Shown here: one piece after another, positions 1 through 6,251 of the stretch
Position numbering within the stretch: position 1 is the stretch's first letter
How the letters are laid out: every line of letters begins with the position of its first letter
NCBI GenBank assembly: GCA_027073795.1
Contig: JALTEW010000110.1
Location: 1 to 10,354 of the forward strand
Source: a bacterium
Lineage (GTDB): Bacteria; Desulfobacterota; S145-22
DNA length: 10,354 bases
Reading direction: 5' to 3'
The notes under the pieces: model-generated
Seen by the model: only the letters and a program-made list of their open reading frames with translations
What the model was told of the DNA's origin: nothing
Database searches by the model: none
Position numbers and translations under genes: made by a program

Positions 1-526
1 CAACCTTCCAAAGATAGGAATAGAACCTTCTGACCCTCATGACTCCGAATGCGACCGGTGTTCCCGGGGGGGCAAATCGCGTCAAAAGGTATTTCTTTTC
101 ATGGAGGATAAGCGTGTGATTGGCCTGGTCTGGAGAACCCATCATGAAGGGAATAGCCTTCATCCTTTCGTGTAAGTTCTGAAGGGTTCCCCAACCATTC
201 GCAAGGTATTTGGGATTCTTGAAAACAAACCCCTGGCCGTTCAAGTCCGACTTGAAGGTAATCCCCGTCAACACAAACGCCCTTCCGTGAATGACCCGGT
301 AATGTTCAATATACATCGCCTTGTCATAGGAATGTTTGAAGGCAAGGGAAAAGGTATCATTGGCCTTTACCCTGACCCAGAAAAGGGGAACATGCGTCTC
401 GTAGTTTTCGAGCCGTAAAAAGACCTGATAAGAGGAGAGGTAAAAGGCCCAGGCGGCAAGCACGAAAATCAGAAGGGACCTGCTCCGAAACAGGGTTGCG
501 CTTCTACCTCTCCTCACCTTTGGCAT
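1..526 (-). CDS. DUF1850 family protein of a TAXI-TRAP transporter locus (3' end outside window)
   Basis: An open frame of 175 codons without a stop runs from an ATG at 526 to the left edge. The ATG overlaps the TAA of the TAXI gene by one base (TAATG), a typical translational-coupling junction. The product has a basic N-terminus (several Arg in residues 3-16), then one hydrophobic segment at about 17-36, which is an uncleaved anchor or signal sequence. A DUF1850-like core follows, with FKHSYDK at residues 63-69 and an EHYRV motif at 74-78. From family knowledge, DUF1850 proteins are usually encoded between a TAXI solute-binding protein and a fused TRAP permease, and their role is unknown. 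The position fits that order exactly. Most of the domain is probably present, but the C-terminus is not seen. Family assignment is from motif and context; no search was run. Confidence 0.8.
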   Translation of the reverse strand, partial: MPKVRRGRSATLFRSRSLLIFVLAAWAFYLSSYQVFLRLENYETHVPLFWVRVKANDTFSLAFKHSYDKAMYIEHYRVIHGRAFVLTGITFKSDLNGQGFVFKNPKYLANGWGTLQNLHERMKAIPFMMGSPDQANHTLILHEKKYLLTRFAPPGTPVAFGVMRVRRFYSYLWKV

Positions 527-1491
527 TACTTCAAGATTCCTTTGTCCTTGTAAAACTTTATCGCGCCGGGATGAAGAGGAATGGAGATGCCATTGGTAGC
601 TGTTTTCAACGTAATCAGCTTGAATTTCGAGTGGATTTGGTTCAGTTCCGGTTTGTGAGAGAAGATAGCATCAAGAATCGAATAGACAAGCTTGTTGTCC
701 ATTTCCGCATAGGTGATAAAGAATCCCATCCAGGCCAGCGTCTTGCAATCCTTGTCTATCCCTTTGTAGGTCCCGCCGGGAATGATATGCCTGAAATAGA
801 CCGGAAGGATTTTATTAATCTTTTTTAAAGCCTCATCGCTGATATCCAGAAAACGGATTTTACGTTTCGTCACAAGATCCATAATCGCCGAGGAAGGGGT
901 CCCTATCGAGGTGATAACAACATCCACGGTTCCATCCTTAAAGGCCTGCATCGATTCGGAGACGCTCAGGAAGTTTTCCTTGACATCATCATAAGACATA
1001 TTATGAACCTTCAGAAGGCGTCGTGTCATCAGCTCAATCCCACTGCCCGGAGCCCCGCATGCGATGGAATGCCCCTTGATATCCTCAAATTTTTTGATGG
1101 GAGAATCCGCCGCGACGATGATCTCAATATCAATGGGATATGTGGAGCATACCCCCCGTATATTGGGAACCTTCTTTCCCTTGAACATTCCCGTTCCGGT
1201 GTAGGCATAGTAGGCGGCATCCGGCATCACCAGGGCTAAATCTGCTCTTTTCTTTTTAATAGCCCTGATATTTTCAACCGATGCGCCGGAAGGATACGCC
1301 GTCGCCTCTACATTGGGGATGTATTTCGTGATAACCTTAGCCACACCTCCCCCCAGGGGGTACCAAGTTCCCCCGATCCCAGCCGTCGCGATCCTCAAGC
1401 GCTTGGTTCCTGCGATGCCCGGCGTCACGAACATCACCGCCAGACATATGGCAAGGGAAATAATCGCCAGCATTTTCATGATCTTGTTCAT
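526..1491 (-). CDS. TAXI family TRAP transporter solute-binding protein
   Basis: Predicted periplasmic substrate-capture subunit of a TRAP (tripartite ATP-independent periplasmic) transporter of the TAXI class, 321 residues. The frame is open back to 1533, but the ATG at 1491 is preferred. It follows an AGGAGGAGG ribosome site and begins a clean signal peptide: MNKIMKM, a hydrophobic core at about 8-22, and cleavage near residue 28 after GIAG. The mature start has the family hallmark ATAGIGGTWYPLGGG at 35-49, then SGASVENI at 68-75, and the usual C-terminal HPGAIKFYKDKG. Length is normal for the family. TAXI proteins are thought to bind organic acids or glutamate-like ligands, but the ligand here cannot be told. 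It lies 128 bases after the ligase gene on the same strand and is fused by a one-base overlap to the DUF1850 gene. The permease should lie off the left edge. Confidence 0.93.
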   Translation of the reverse strand: MNKIMKMLAIISLAICLAVMFVTPGIAGTKRLRIATAGIGGTWYPLGGGVAKVITKYIPNVEATAYPSGASVENIRAIKKKRADLALVMPDAAYYAYTGTGMFKGKKVPNIRGVCSTYPIDIEIIVAADSPIKKFEDIKGHSIACGAPGSGIELMTRRLLKVHNMSYDDVKENFLSVSESMQAFKDGTVDVVITSIGTPSSAIMDLVTKRKIRFLDISDEALKKINKILPVYFRHIIPGGTYKGIDKDCKTLAWMGFFITYAEMDNKLVYSILDAIFSHKPELNQIHSKFKLITLKTATNGISIPLHPGAIKFYKDKGILK

Positions 1492-1496
1492 TGCTT

Positions 1497-1505
1497 CCTC
1501 CTCCT
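1497..1505 (-). promoter_or_regulatory. Strong ribosome binding site that sets the TAXI start
   Basis: On the minus strand AGGAGGAGG lies 5 bases before the ATG at 1491. The further upstream ATG at 1533 would place a charged, non-signal-like stretch ahead of the signal peptide, so this site decides the start. Confidence 0.8.
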
Positions 1506-1556
1506 TTGATTGACTTGCATTTTTCTCCGCCATGGCATTTCGCCCTCTTGCAAAAC

Positions 1557-1573
1557 TAATCCTTACAGGATTA
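1557..1573 (-). repeat. Perfect 7-bp inverted repeat between ligase and TAXI genes
   Basis: TAATCCT and AGGATTA flank a 3-base centre, giving a perfect palindrome in the 128-base gap between the ligase stop and the TAXI start. On the minus strand it is followed by GTTTTG. It could be an operator (IclR-type regulators bind short palindromes), a small attenuating hairpin, or a processing site that lets the transporter genes be expressed at a different level from the enzymes. The stem is AT-rich and the T-run is only four bases, so a full terminator is unlikely. The rest of the gap shows no convincing promoter. Confidence 0.4.
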
Positions 1574-1619
1574 CCTGCCTTTCACCGCACATGGCCCTCA
1601 ACGCGCTCTTACTTGTTCC

Positions 1620-3002
1620 TCACCCCCTTTCTTCCCTTTTTCTCAAGTCCACCACGCGTTTGGACTTAAACCCCCTGTCAGGGTCATAAATCTCATCCTT
1701 CCGGACAAAAACGATCTCCGGCCTCATTTCAACGGTTTGCAGACAGACATCCGTGACACGCCTTGTTATCTCACCCCTGCTTTCCCCCGAAGCAACCCTT
1801 ATCTGCAGATGGTCGGGAGAGAGGGGGTCCCCCAGATTCAACCGCGTGAACACGACCTGAAACTCCTCGATGCCCGACATACCGGACAAGGCCCTCACCA
1901 AGGGCTCCGGGTTGATAAGCGTTCCCTTGAATTTCAGCAGGTCGCTTTTACGGTAAGGCTGGGAAACTACCCGTGTCGTCTGCCTCCCACAGGAAGGGCA
2001 GGTATCATGACTCAAAACCACAATGTCTCCCGTCAGGTATCTCAAGAGAACGGTTCCCCGGCGGTTCAGGTGTGTCACCGCCATGTATCCCGGCTTGCCA
2101 TCTTCCACCCTTTTGCCCGTTTCCGGGTCCACAACCTCAAGGAAAAAGTGATCCGGCGCGGGGTTGTGAAACCCACCCCGCCCTTCCCGGTCGCACTCTA
2201 CCAATACGGTGCTGATTTCTGTAAAACCAAACCGGTTGTTGACATAGGGATCCTTTGAGCCCAAATGCTTCAGGCGTCGGACGATATCCTCTCTAAGTCC
2301 TTGGGAACAGGGCTCCCCTGCCACGGCTGCAAGACGTACCCGATGGTAATCCAGATTCATCTCTTCCGCCATGGTTAAGAGCCTTCTGAGGAAACTTGGG
2401 ATTCCCCAGAGGACGGTTGCCTCGGCCGTTTCTACCATCTTAGCGGCATGCCGTGAAGAATTGGTTACAGGGAACTCAGGGTTGGGGGTGCCCGTCAGGG
2501 TGCTCACAAAACGGGCACCCGTCACCGTCGCGTACCAGAATGCAGCGAAGAAGGTCAAATGCGGTACGGTTGTAAGGGGATAGGTGTTGGCAATGACATC
2601 ATCCGGGGTAAGTCCCACCATTCGAGCTACCCGTTTCGATATCATAAGGGTCGCATAATAATCGTGCGCCGTATTATAAAAAGGTGTCGGCTTTCCCGTG
2701 GTGGTCCCCGTTGTATAAAGCATGTTATAGATAACTTTTTCAAAGAGAGGCCCATTCGGGAGTTTCAGCACAAAATCTTCAGGTTGAACCATGTAGTCCT
2801 TTTTGGATGTCAGTGGCACACGTTCCAGGTCTTCGATGGTGCGGATAGACGAAAAATCGATGCCCTTTTCATCAAAGGACTTTTTGTAAAAGGGATGGCC
2901 TCTTTCACAAAGGGACATCATGCGCCGAATACCCTCGTTCTGAAGGGCGATCTGTTCGTCCCGCGACTTGTAAAATATTTCCTCAATCCTGTCTGATGTC
3001 AC
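1620..3002 (-). CDS. Phenylacetate-CoA ligase-like AMP-forming acyl-CoA synthetase (PaaK family)
   Basis: Predicted cytoplasmic adenylate-forming enzyme, 460 residues, that would activate a carboxylic acid to its CoA thioester using ATP, giving AMP and PPi. Visible motifs in order are: the nucleotide loop YTTGTTTGKPTP at 96-107, FGFTE at 258-262, YLTGD at 322-326, CPSCGR at 335-340, KFKGTLINP at 357-365, and a C-terminal FKSKRVVDLR at 445-454. In the last, K448 is the likely lysine used in the adenylation half-reaction. This motif set is that of the PaaK branch rather than fatty-acyl-CoA ligases. PaaK itself is about 430 residues, so this is a slightly long relative. The start is GTG, three bases after the IclR stop, with GAGGAG inside the end of the IclR gene, which suggests coupled translation. 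The substrate is unknown; an aromatic or short-chain acid imported by the neighbouring TRAP system is an inference. Confidence 0.9.
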   Translation of the reverse strand: MTSDRIEEIFYKSRDEQIALQNEGIRRMMSLCERGHPFYKKSFDEKGIDFSSIRTIEDLERVPLTSKKDYMVQPEDFVLKLPNGPLFEKVIYNMLYTTGTTTGKPTPFYNTAHDYYATLMISKRVARMVGLTPDDVIANTYPLTTVPHLTFFAAFWYATVTGARFVSTLTGTPNPEFPVTNSSRHAAKMVETAEATVLWGIPSFLRRLLTMAEEMNLDYHRVRLAAVAGEPCSQGLREDIVRRLKHLGSKDPYVNNRFGFTEISTVLVECDREGRGGFHNPAPDHFFLEVVDPETGKRVEDGKPGYMAVTHLNRRGTVLLRYLTGDIVVLSHDTCPSCGRQTTRVVSQPYRKSDLLKFKGTLINPEPLVRALSGMSGIEEFQVVFTRLNLGDPLSPDHLQIRVASGESRGEITRRVTDVCLQTVEMRPEIVFVRKDEIYDPDRGFKSKRVVDLRKREERG

Positions 3003-3005
3003 CTT

Positions 3006-3827
3006 TTACTCCTCATTCCTACCCATGAACTGAGAGGCTATGAATGTCGCTTCCTTCAACGGGGTCAGGTATCGTTTCCTCGCCAGCTTCATGTCAAAAT
3101 CCTGGGTAGGGCACGCAATGCTTATCGCACCGCACGGGATGTTATCCTTACAGAAAATCGCCATCCCCACCGCGCAGGCCCCCATCCCTAACTCCTGAAT
3201 GTTCAAGGCATATCCCTGCTTACGGGAACGATCCAATGCTTCCATTAATTTTTCCGGGTCCGTAAGGGTGTAAGGGGTATAGGCCTTCAGGGAAACCCTT
3301 TTGAGGAATCCTTCCAGCCATTCATGTTTCATGTTTGCAAGAATGGCCTTTCCTGCCGCGGTGCAGTACATGGGGAGGCTCGATCCCGTTTGCAGGTTGT
3401 ACTGCAAAATCTGGCGCTTTTCCAGGCGCTCCACAATAACTACCTCGTCATGGTCCGGAAGAAATAGATTGATGGTTTGACCAACAATATCAAAAAGGTC
3501 CTGAAGATAGGGGAGGAGAAAGGTTCGAAGGGCCATGGTCTGGGTCACCCGGAACCCAAGCCGGATGACCTTCAGGCCCAGATGATATCGCTTCGAACTG
3601 TCACGTTTCAGATATCCAAGGCGGCACAATGTTGCCGTCAAGCGCTGGACGGTGGAAAGGTGATATCCGCACCGCTGCGCAAGCTCCGTCATCGTCATGG
3701 CAGGGGCATCTGCCCCGAATGCCTCCAACAGCGCCAACCCCTTCTCCAGGGACTTCAGGTGATGTACTTTATCAAAGGAGGAAAGGGAAGATTCAGGCCT
3801 TTCTGGTCCCATCCTCGTTATAGTCAT
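3006..3827 (-). CDS. IclR family transcriptional regulator
   Basis: Predicted DNA-binding regulator, 273 residues. An N-terminal winged helix-turn-helix lies at about 23-85: LKSLEKGLALLEAF, then TELAQRCGYHLSTVQRLTATL as the helix pair, then LGYL and YHLGLKVIRLG as the wing. The C-terminal IclR effector-binding domain follows, with LPMYCTAAGKAILA at 151-164 and ELGMGACAVGMAIF at 212-225. Length and layout are normal with a slightly long N-terminus. The start at 3827 overlaps the dehydrogenase gene by 35 bases and has AAGGGG just upstream. An ATG at 3812 is possible, but its GAGG is directly adjacent and badly spaced. The gene sits inside the operon between two enzymes, so the regulator probably controls its own operon and responds to a pathway acid or CoA ester. 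That role is inference. Confidence 0.92.
   Translation of the reverse strand: MTITRMGPERPESSLSSFDKVHHLKSLEKGLALLEAFGADAPAMTMTELAQRCGYHLSTVQRLTATLCRLGYLKRDSSKRYHLGLKVIRLGFRVTQTMALRTFLLPYLQDLFDIVGQTINLFLPDHDEVVIVERLEKRQILQYNLQTGSSLPMYCTAAGKAILANMKHEWLEGFLKRVSLKAYTPYTLTDPEKLMEALDRSRKQGYALNIQELGMGACAVGMAIFCKDNIPCGAISIACPTQDFDMKLARKRYLTPLKEATFIASQFMGRNEE
3009..3014 (-). promoter_or_regulatory. Ribosome binding site for the GTG-started ligase
   Basis: GAGGAG on the minus strand lies 6 bases before the GTG at 3002 and sits inside the last codons of the IclR gene. It supports the unusual GTG start and a coupled junction. Confidence 0.7.
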
Positions 3828-4665
3828 ACCACCCCTTTCGGGTCTTGATTCCCAGATGACCCGCTAAAACCTTCCTTTGCATGAGAACAGGGGGATAGAA
3901 CTTCATATCCTTTGTTTCTTCATAGGTAGACATCATGGCCTTCATCATGACATCCAGCCCCACCATATCCCCCGTCTCAAAAGGTCCCATCTTGCGTCCA
4001 AAAGCAAGACGCATCCCGGTATCGATCTCCTCAACTGTAGCAATCCCCTCTTCCACAAGCCGAATAGCCTCAACAGTGCCTGGAAAATTGATTCGGTTCA
4101 GAAGAAACCCCGCCACATCCCTCTCTACGCGGATCGGCCTCTTCCCTATCGCCTTGACAAAAGCAACCCCACCTTCCATGGTGTCATCGTTCGTCATGAC
4201 CCCCCGAATGACCTCAACCACCTGCATCATCTGAGCCGGGCTGAAGAAATGCAGGCCCAGCACCCGCTCGGGATGACGCGAAACGGCTGCTAGCTCTGTA
4301 ATCGGAATAGCAGAGGTGTCGGTCCCCAGAAGGGTGTCTTTGCGAACAATCCCGGAGAGTGTCTTGAAAACCTCGCGTTTCACATTGATATCTTCCGGAA
4401 CATTTTCAACCACGATATCCATATCTTTCATGGCCTGGATGTCTGTTGTTACCGATATCCTCGCCAGAATGGTACCCACGTCCTCACTGAGCTTTCCTTT
4501 TTCAACAAATTTCCCAACCGACCAAGCAATCCCTTCTTTTGCCTTTTCAAGCGCCGAAGGCTCAATATCCATCATAACCACCTGCATCCCCACTTGGGCA
4601 CAAACCTGGGCAATCCCACTTCCCATTAACCCTGCACCCGCAATGCCCACCTTTTGAAATGTCAT
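3793..4665 (-). CDS. 3-hydroxyacyl-CoA (3-hydroxybutyryl-CoA) dehydrogenase
   Basis: Predicted cytoplasmic NAD(P)-dependent oxidoreductase, 290 residues, interconverting a 3-hydroxyacyl-CoA and a 3-oxoacyl-CoA. The N-terminal Rossmann fold has GAGLMG at 10-15 and an acidic residue at the end of the second strand (D33), which favours NAD. Catalytic-site residues of the family are visible: S118 in TDTSAIPI, H139 in GLHFFSP, E151 in VVEV and N190 in LLNRI. The C-terminal helical domain contains MGPFETGDMVGLD and ends with the usual GWYDYNEDG. The start at 4665 is chosen because GGAGGT lies 7 bases upstream; the frame extends to 4686, but those codons include that ribosome site. It is the first gene of the minus-strand operon, 54 bases from its predicted -10 box. 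The name hbd would fit short-chain substrates, but the true chain or ring substrate is not shown by sequence. Confidence 0.93.
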   Translation of the reverse strand: MTFQKVGIAGAGLMGSGIAQVCAQVGMQVVMMDIEPSALEKAKEGIAWSVGKFVEKGKLSEDVGTILARISVTTDIQAMKDMDIVVENVPEDINVKREVFKTLSGIVRKDTLLGTDTSAIPITELAAVSRHPERVLGLHFFSPAQMMQVVEVIRGVMTNDDTMEGGVAFVKAIGKRPIRVERDVAGFLLNRINFPGTVEAIRLVEEGIATVEEIDTGMRLAFGRKMGPFETGDMVGLDVMMKAMMSTYEETKDMKFYPPVLMQRKVLAGHLGIKTRKGWYDYNEDGTRKA

Positions 4666-4672
4666 CCGCAAT

Positions 4673-4678
4673 ACCTCC
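4673..4678 (-). promoter_or_regulatory. Ribosome binding site that sets the dehydrogenase start
   Basis: GGAGGT on the minus strand lies 7 bases before the ATG at 4665. The upstream in-frame ATGs at 4686 and 4680 have no such site, so they are rejected as starts. Confidence 0.8.
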
Positions 4679-4685
4679 ATGTTCA

Positions 4686-4702
4686 TTATCGATATGTGAT
4701 AA
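4686..4702. repeat. Short inverted repeat in the leader, possible operator
   Basis: TTATC and GATAA arms are separated by 7 bases, and an overlapping GATA/TATC pair extends the pattern to 4710. It lies between the predicted transcription start (about 4712) and the dehydrogenase ATG, where a repressor could block elongation or initiation. The IclR protein of the same operon is the obvious candidate ligand, but arms this short and AT-rich can arise by chance. Confidence 0.25.
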
Positions 4703-4718
4703 CCTCTATCAATATTAG

Positions 4719-4748
4719 ATTATACAGTATTCTCACAAAATGTGTCAA
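4719..4748 (-). promoter_or_regulatory. Near-consensus sigma-70 promoter of the catabolic operon
   Basis: On the minus strand TTGACA (4748-4743) and TATAAT (4724-4719) both match the sigma-70 consensus fully, with an 18-base spacer against the ideal 17. Transcription would start near 4712, giving a leader of about 47 bases to the dehydrogenase ATG. A small CACA/TGTG palindrome (4734-4744) lies in the spacer and -35 region. Such a strong promoter usually needs repression, which fits the operon-encoded IclR protein. The match is read directly; activity is inferred. Confidence 0.8.
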
Positions 4749-4850
4749 GAGAAATGTTGCAAGAAAACCTATTTAATGAAGAATCGAATTATTTTCCGGT
4801 ACCTCCTGGATATTTTCCCTGTTCTAAAAATATGTTATAAAGAAACCGTG

Positions 4851-5837
4851 ATGGGAAAGCGTGGAAGAGGGTTAAAGGCCTGGAGCATCACTCCCCTTCT
4901 GTTTTTCCTTATCGCGTGTGCCACGTCGCCATACACAGGGAGACGCCAGCTCATGCTCGTTGGCCCCAGCGAAGAGCTTAGACTCGGCGCTCAAGCCTCC
5001 CGGGAGATTCTCAAGAAAGAGACTGAGTGCCACGACCCCCGCTACACCGAGCCGGTCAGGCGGGTTGGAATGCGAATCGCCAGGGTAGCCAACCGTCCCG
5101 ATTATCAATGGGAGTTTCATGTCATCGATAAACCCAAGGTCGTCAACGCCTTTTGCCTTCCCGGAGGAAAGATCTTTGTTTACACCGGCATCTTCAAATA
5201 CATCGCTTCAGACGCGGAGTTAGCCACGGTTATCGGTCATGAGACGGGCCATGCCCTCGCGCGCCATGGCGCGGAACGAATGAGCATGGCACTCCTCGCC
5301 CAGTTGGGGGAAGCGGCCGGGGCTACCGCCTTGAACCTTCAGACCGAGGAAGCCATAAAGGCATTTGACGCCGCGTATGGACTGGCCGCTAACGTGGGCC
5401 TTTTACTTCCCTACAGCCGGACGCAAGAATATGAGGCAGACCACATTGGACTCATACTAATGGCGCTTGCGGGATACGATCCCCATGCCGCCCTTTCCTT
5501 CTGGAGCAAGATGGCCCAGGAATCAAAAGGCAAGGCCGCCGTGGAATTTCTCTCCACCCACCCGCTGGACGCAAACCGCATCGCCAGAATTAGGGCCCTG
5601 ATCCCCGAGGCTATGAGGTATTATAGGCCCCAGCCGTCGGAGCAACATCGGGGAGATTCTGGCGTTTCTCCCCTATCTCGCCACGCCAGCCAAAATTTAC
5701 GGCACGTCCAGACGTATCATGCGCGTCGCCATTCTGTGAAAGGCTACCAGCATTTTCCGGACGGGCACCTCCCTATGAATGTAAAGCCTGATCCGATTCT
5801 CACGATCCACAGACAGAATCGCACCCTGACTGATTGA
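4851..5837 (+). CDS. M48 family metallopeptidase, lipoprotein, with abnormal C-terminal extension
   Basis: Predicted zinc protease anchored in the cell envelope and facing the periplasm, likely in protein quality control like the LoiP/BepA/YcaL group. From the ATG at 4851 it has 328 residues. A signal sequence ends in a lipobox LIAC with C23 as the lipidation site, and YTGRRQL follows as usual in this family. The active site is HETGH at 130-134; the third zinc ligand is probably E193 in QEYEAD (192-197). STHP at 235-238 and an RI..IR..IPEA helix then lead to YYRPQ at residue 261, where homologues normally stop. Here the frame continues another 67 low-similarity residues. The last 47 codons, counting the stop, are antisense to the opposing gene. 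The ribosome site is weak, and a GTG at 4848 is an alternative start. The in-frame codons back to 4740 are rejected because they have no ribosome site and cover the divergent promoter. Confidence 0.9.
   Translation: MGKRGRGLKAWSITPLLFFLIACATSPYTGRRQLMLVGPSEELRLGAQASREILKKETECHDPRYTEPVRRVGMRIARVANRPDYQWEFHVIDKPKVVNAFCLPGGKIFVYTGIFKYIASDAELATVIGHETGHALARHGAERMSMALLAQLGEAAGATALNLQTEEAIKAFDAAYGLAANVGLLLPYSRTQEYEADHIGLILMALAGYDPHAALSFWSKMAQESKGKAAVEFLSTHPLDANRIARIRALIPEAMRYYRPQPSEQHRGDSGVSPLSRHASQNLRHVQTYHARRHSVKGYQHFPDGHLPMNVKPDPILTIHRQNRTLTD
5650..5673. terminator. Strong hairpin between converging genes (possible bidirectional terminator)
   Basis: GGGGAGA and TCTCCCC form a perfect 7-bp GC-rich stem with a 10-base loop. 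It begins 17 bases after the point where the M48 family normally ends (5633) and lies 23 bases beyond the stop of the opposing minus-strand gene (5697). No T-run follows on either strand, so it is not a canonical intrinsic terminator. It may still act as a 3'-end stabiliser or pause. Its place between the two natural gene ends supports the idea that the M48 frame once stopped before it. Confidence 0.4.
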
Positions 5838-6119
5838 GACAGCCCGCCCGTCAATCGGACATTCAAGGGACCGCCCCGCTTCAAGAAAAACAAGTTCAAG
5901 AGCACCCTCCTCAAAGTCAATCAGGGCGCGTTGCGCCATCATGTAGAGAACATGCTTGCCTTGCTGGCCTTTGACCACACTTGCCGATCTAATCAGCCCT
6001 TGCCGTTTGAGACCTTCAATGGGTGAGATCAGGCAGGTAACCGCTCTGCAAACCCCGTTGCCATCGACGGTTATCAGAAGGTCATCCTCACATGTCACGG
6101 ATTTTGTTCCCCTTTGCAT
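5697..6119 (-). CDS. Unrecognised 140-residue protein, opposite the flagellar operon
   Basis: I do not recognise this family. The frame has even amino-acid use and looks coding, better than the plus-strand frames across 5838-6119. The product is soluble, with no signal peptide or membrane segment. Predicted beta-rich stretches alternate with charged turns: an N-terminal DDLLITVDGNGVCRAVTC, a middle GKHVLYMMAQRALIDFEEGALELVFLE and a C-terminal GAILSVDRENRIRLYI. Cysteines are at 10, 24, 29 and 88. The ATG at 6119 has only a distant AGGA. A GTG at 6098 with AAGGGGA about 9 bases upstream is an equally good start, giving 133 residues. Its 3' end overlaps the extended M48 frame by 141 bases in antisense. 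It is divergent from the flagellar operon and may or may not be functionally tied to it. Confidence 0.6.
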   Translation of the reverse strand: MQRGTKSVTCEDDLLITVDGNGVCRAVTCLISPIEGLKRQGLIRSASVVKGQQGKHVLYMMAQRALIDFEEGALELVFLEAGRSLECPIDGRAVSISQGAILSVDRENRIRLYIHREVPVRKMLVAFHRMATRMIRLDVP

Positions 6120-6151
6120 CCGTCCATCCTATTTTGCTCCTGCTTACCAAG

Positions 6152-6180
6152 TTGACAAACCCCACCTTCTTATGTAAGAT
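6152..6180 (+). promoter_or_regulatory. Sigma-70-like promoter ahead of the flagellar operon
   Basis: A perfect TTGACA (6152-6157) is followed after exactly 17 bases by TAAGAT (6175-6180), which matches 4 of 6 bases of the -10 consensus. The start would fall near 6187, upstream of the sigma-28 promoter, giving a tandem arrangement. Confidence 0.5.
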
Positions 6181-6191
6181 TTACCAACAGT

Positions 6192-6218
6192 TAAAGGTTT
6201 TTGCAATTCGGGCGATAA
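6192..6218 (+). promoter_or_regulatory. Sigma-28 (FliA) promoter of the fliK operon
   Basis: TAAAGGTT (6192-6199) and GGCGATAA (6211-6218) are separated by exactly 11 bases. The enterobacterial FliA consensus is TAAAGTTT-N11-GCCGATAA, so each box differs at one base and the spacing is exact. The start would be near 6225, leaving a leader of about 27 bases containing the AGGAG at 6239-6243. The flagellar content of the downstream genes independently supports it. Confidence 0.8.
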
Positions 6219-6238
6219 AATAGAGTGAAAGGGTTTAA

Positions 6239-6243
6239 AGGAG
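6239..6243 (+). promoter_or_regulatory. Ribosome binding site that sets the start at 6252
   Basis: AGGAG lies 8 bases before the ATG at 6252. The in-frame GTG at 6225 coincides with the predicted transcription start and has no ribosome site, so it is rejected. Confidence 0.75.
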
Positions 6244-6251
6244 AATTTGAT

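Noticed and set aside
1737..2258. 173-codon plus-strand frame and neighbouring frames within the ligase gene
   Set aside because: Antisense shadow of the PaaK-like ligase; composition is not protein-like.
4740..4850. In-frame upstream extension of the M48 peptidase by 37 codons
   Set aside because: There is no ribosome site, the stretch is AT-rich and spans the -35 box of the divergent promoter, and it would bury the lipoprotein signal sequence.
4749..4850. A sigma-70 promoter for the M48 gene (TTGCAA, TATGTT and TATAAA look-alikes)
   Set aside because: No pair has both reasonable boxes and 16-18 base spacing; the TATAAA at 4836-4841 would put the start on the ATG itself. A promoter is expected here but I cannot place it.
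5634..5751. A frameshift that would continue a conserved M48 tail in the +1 frame
   Set aside because: The +1 frame reads about 38 residues to a TGA, but the sequence does not resemble the family's ending, which is already complete at YYRPQ.
6225..6251. GTG start at 6225 for the small flagellar-operon protein
   Set aside because: It coincides with the predicted sigma-28 transcription start and has no ribosome site, while AGGAG precedes the ATG at 6252 correctly.
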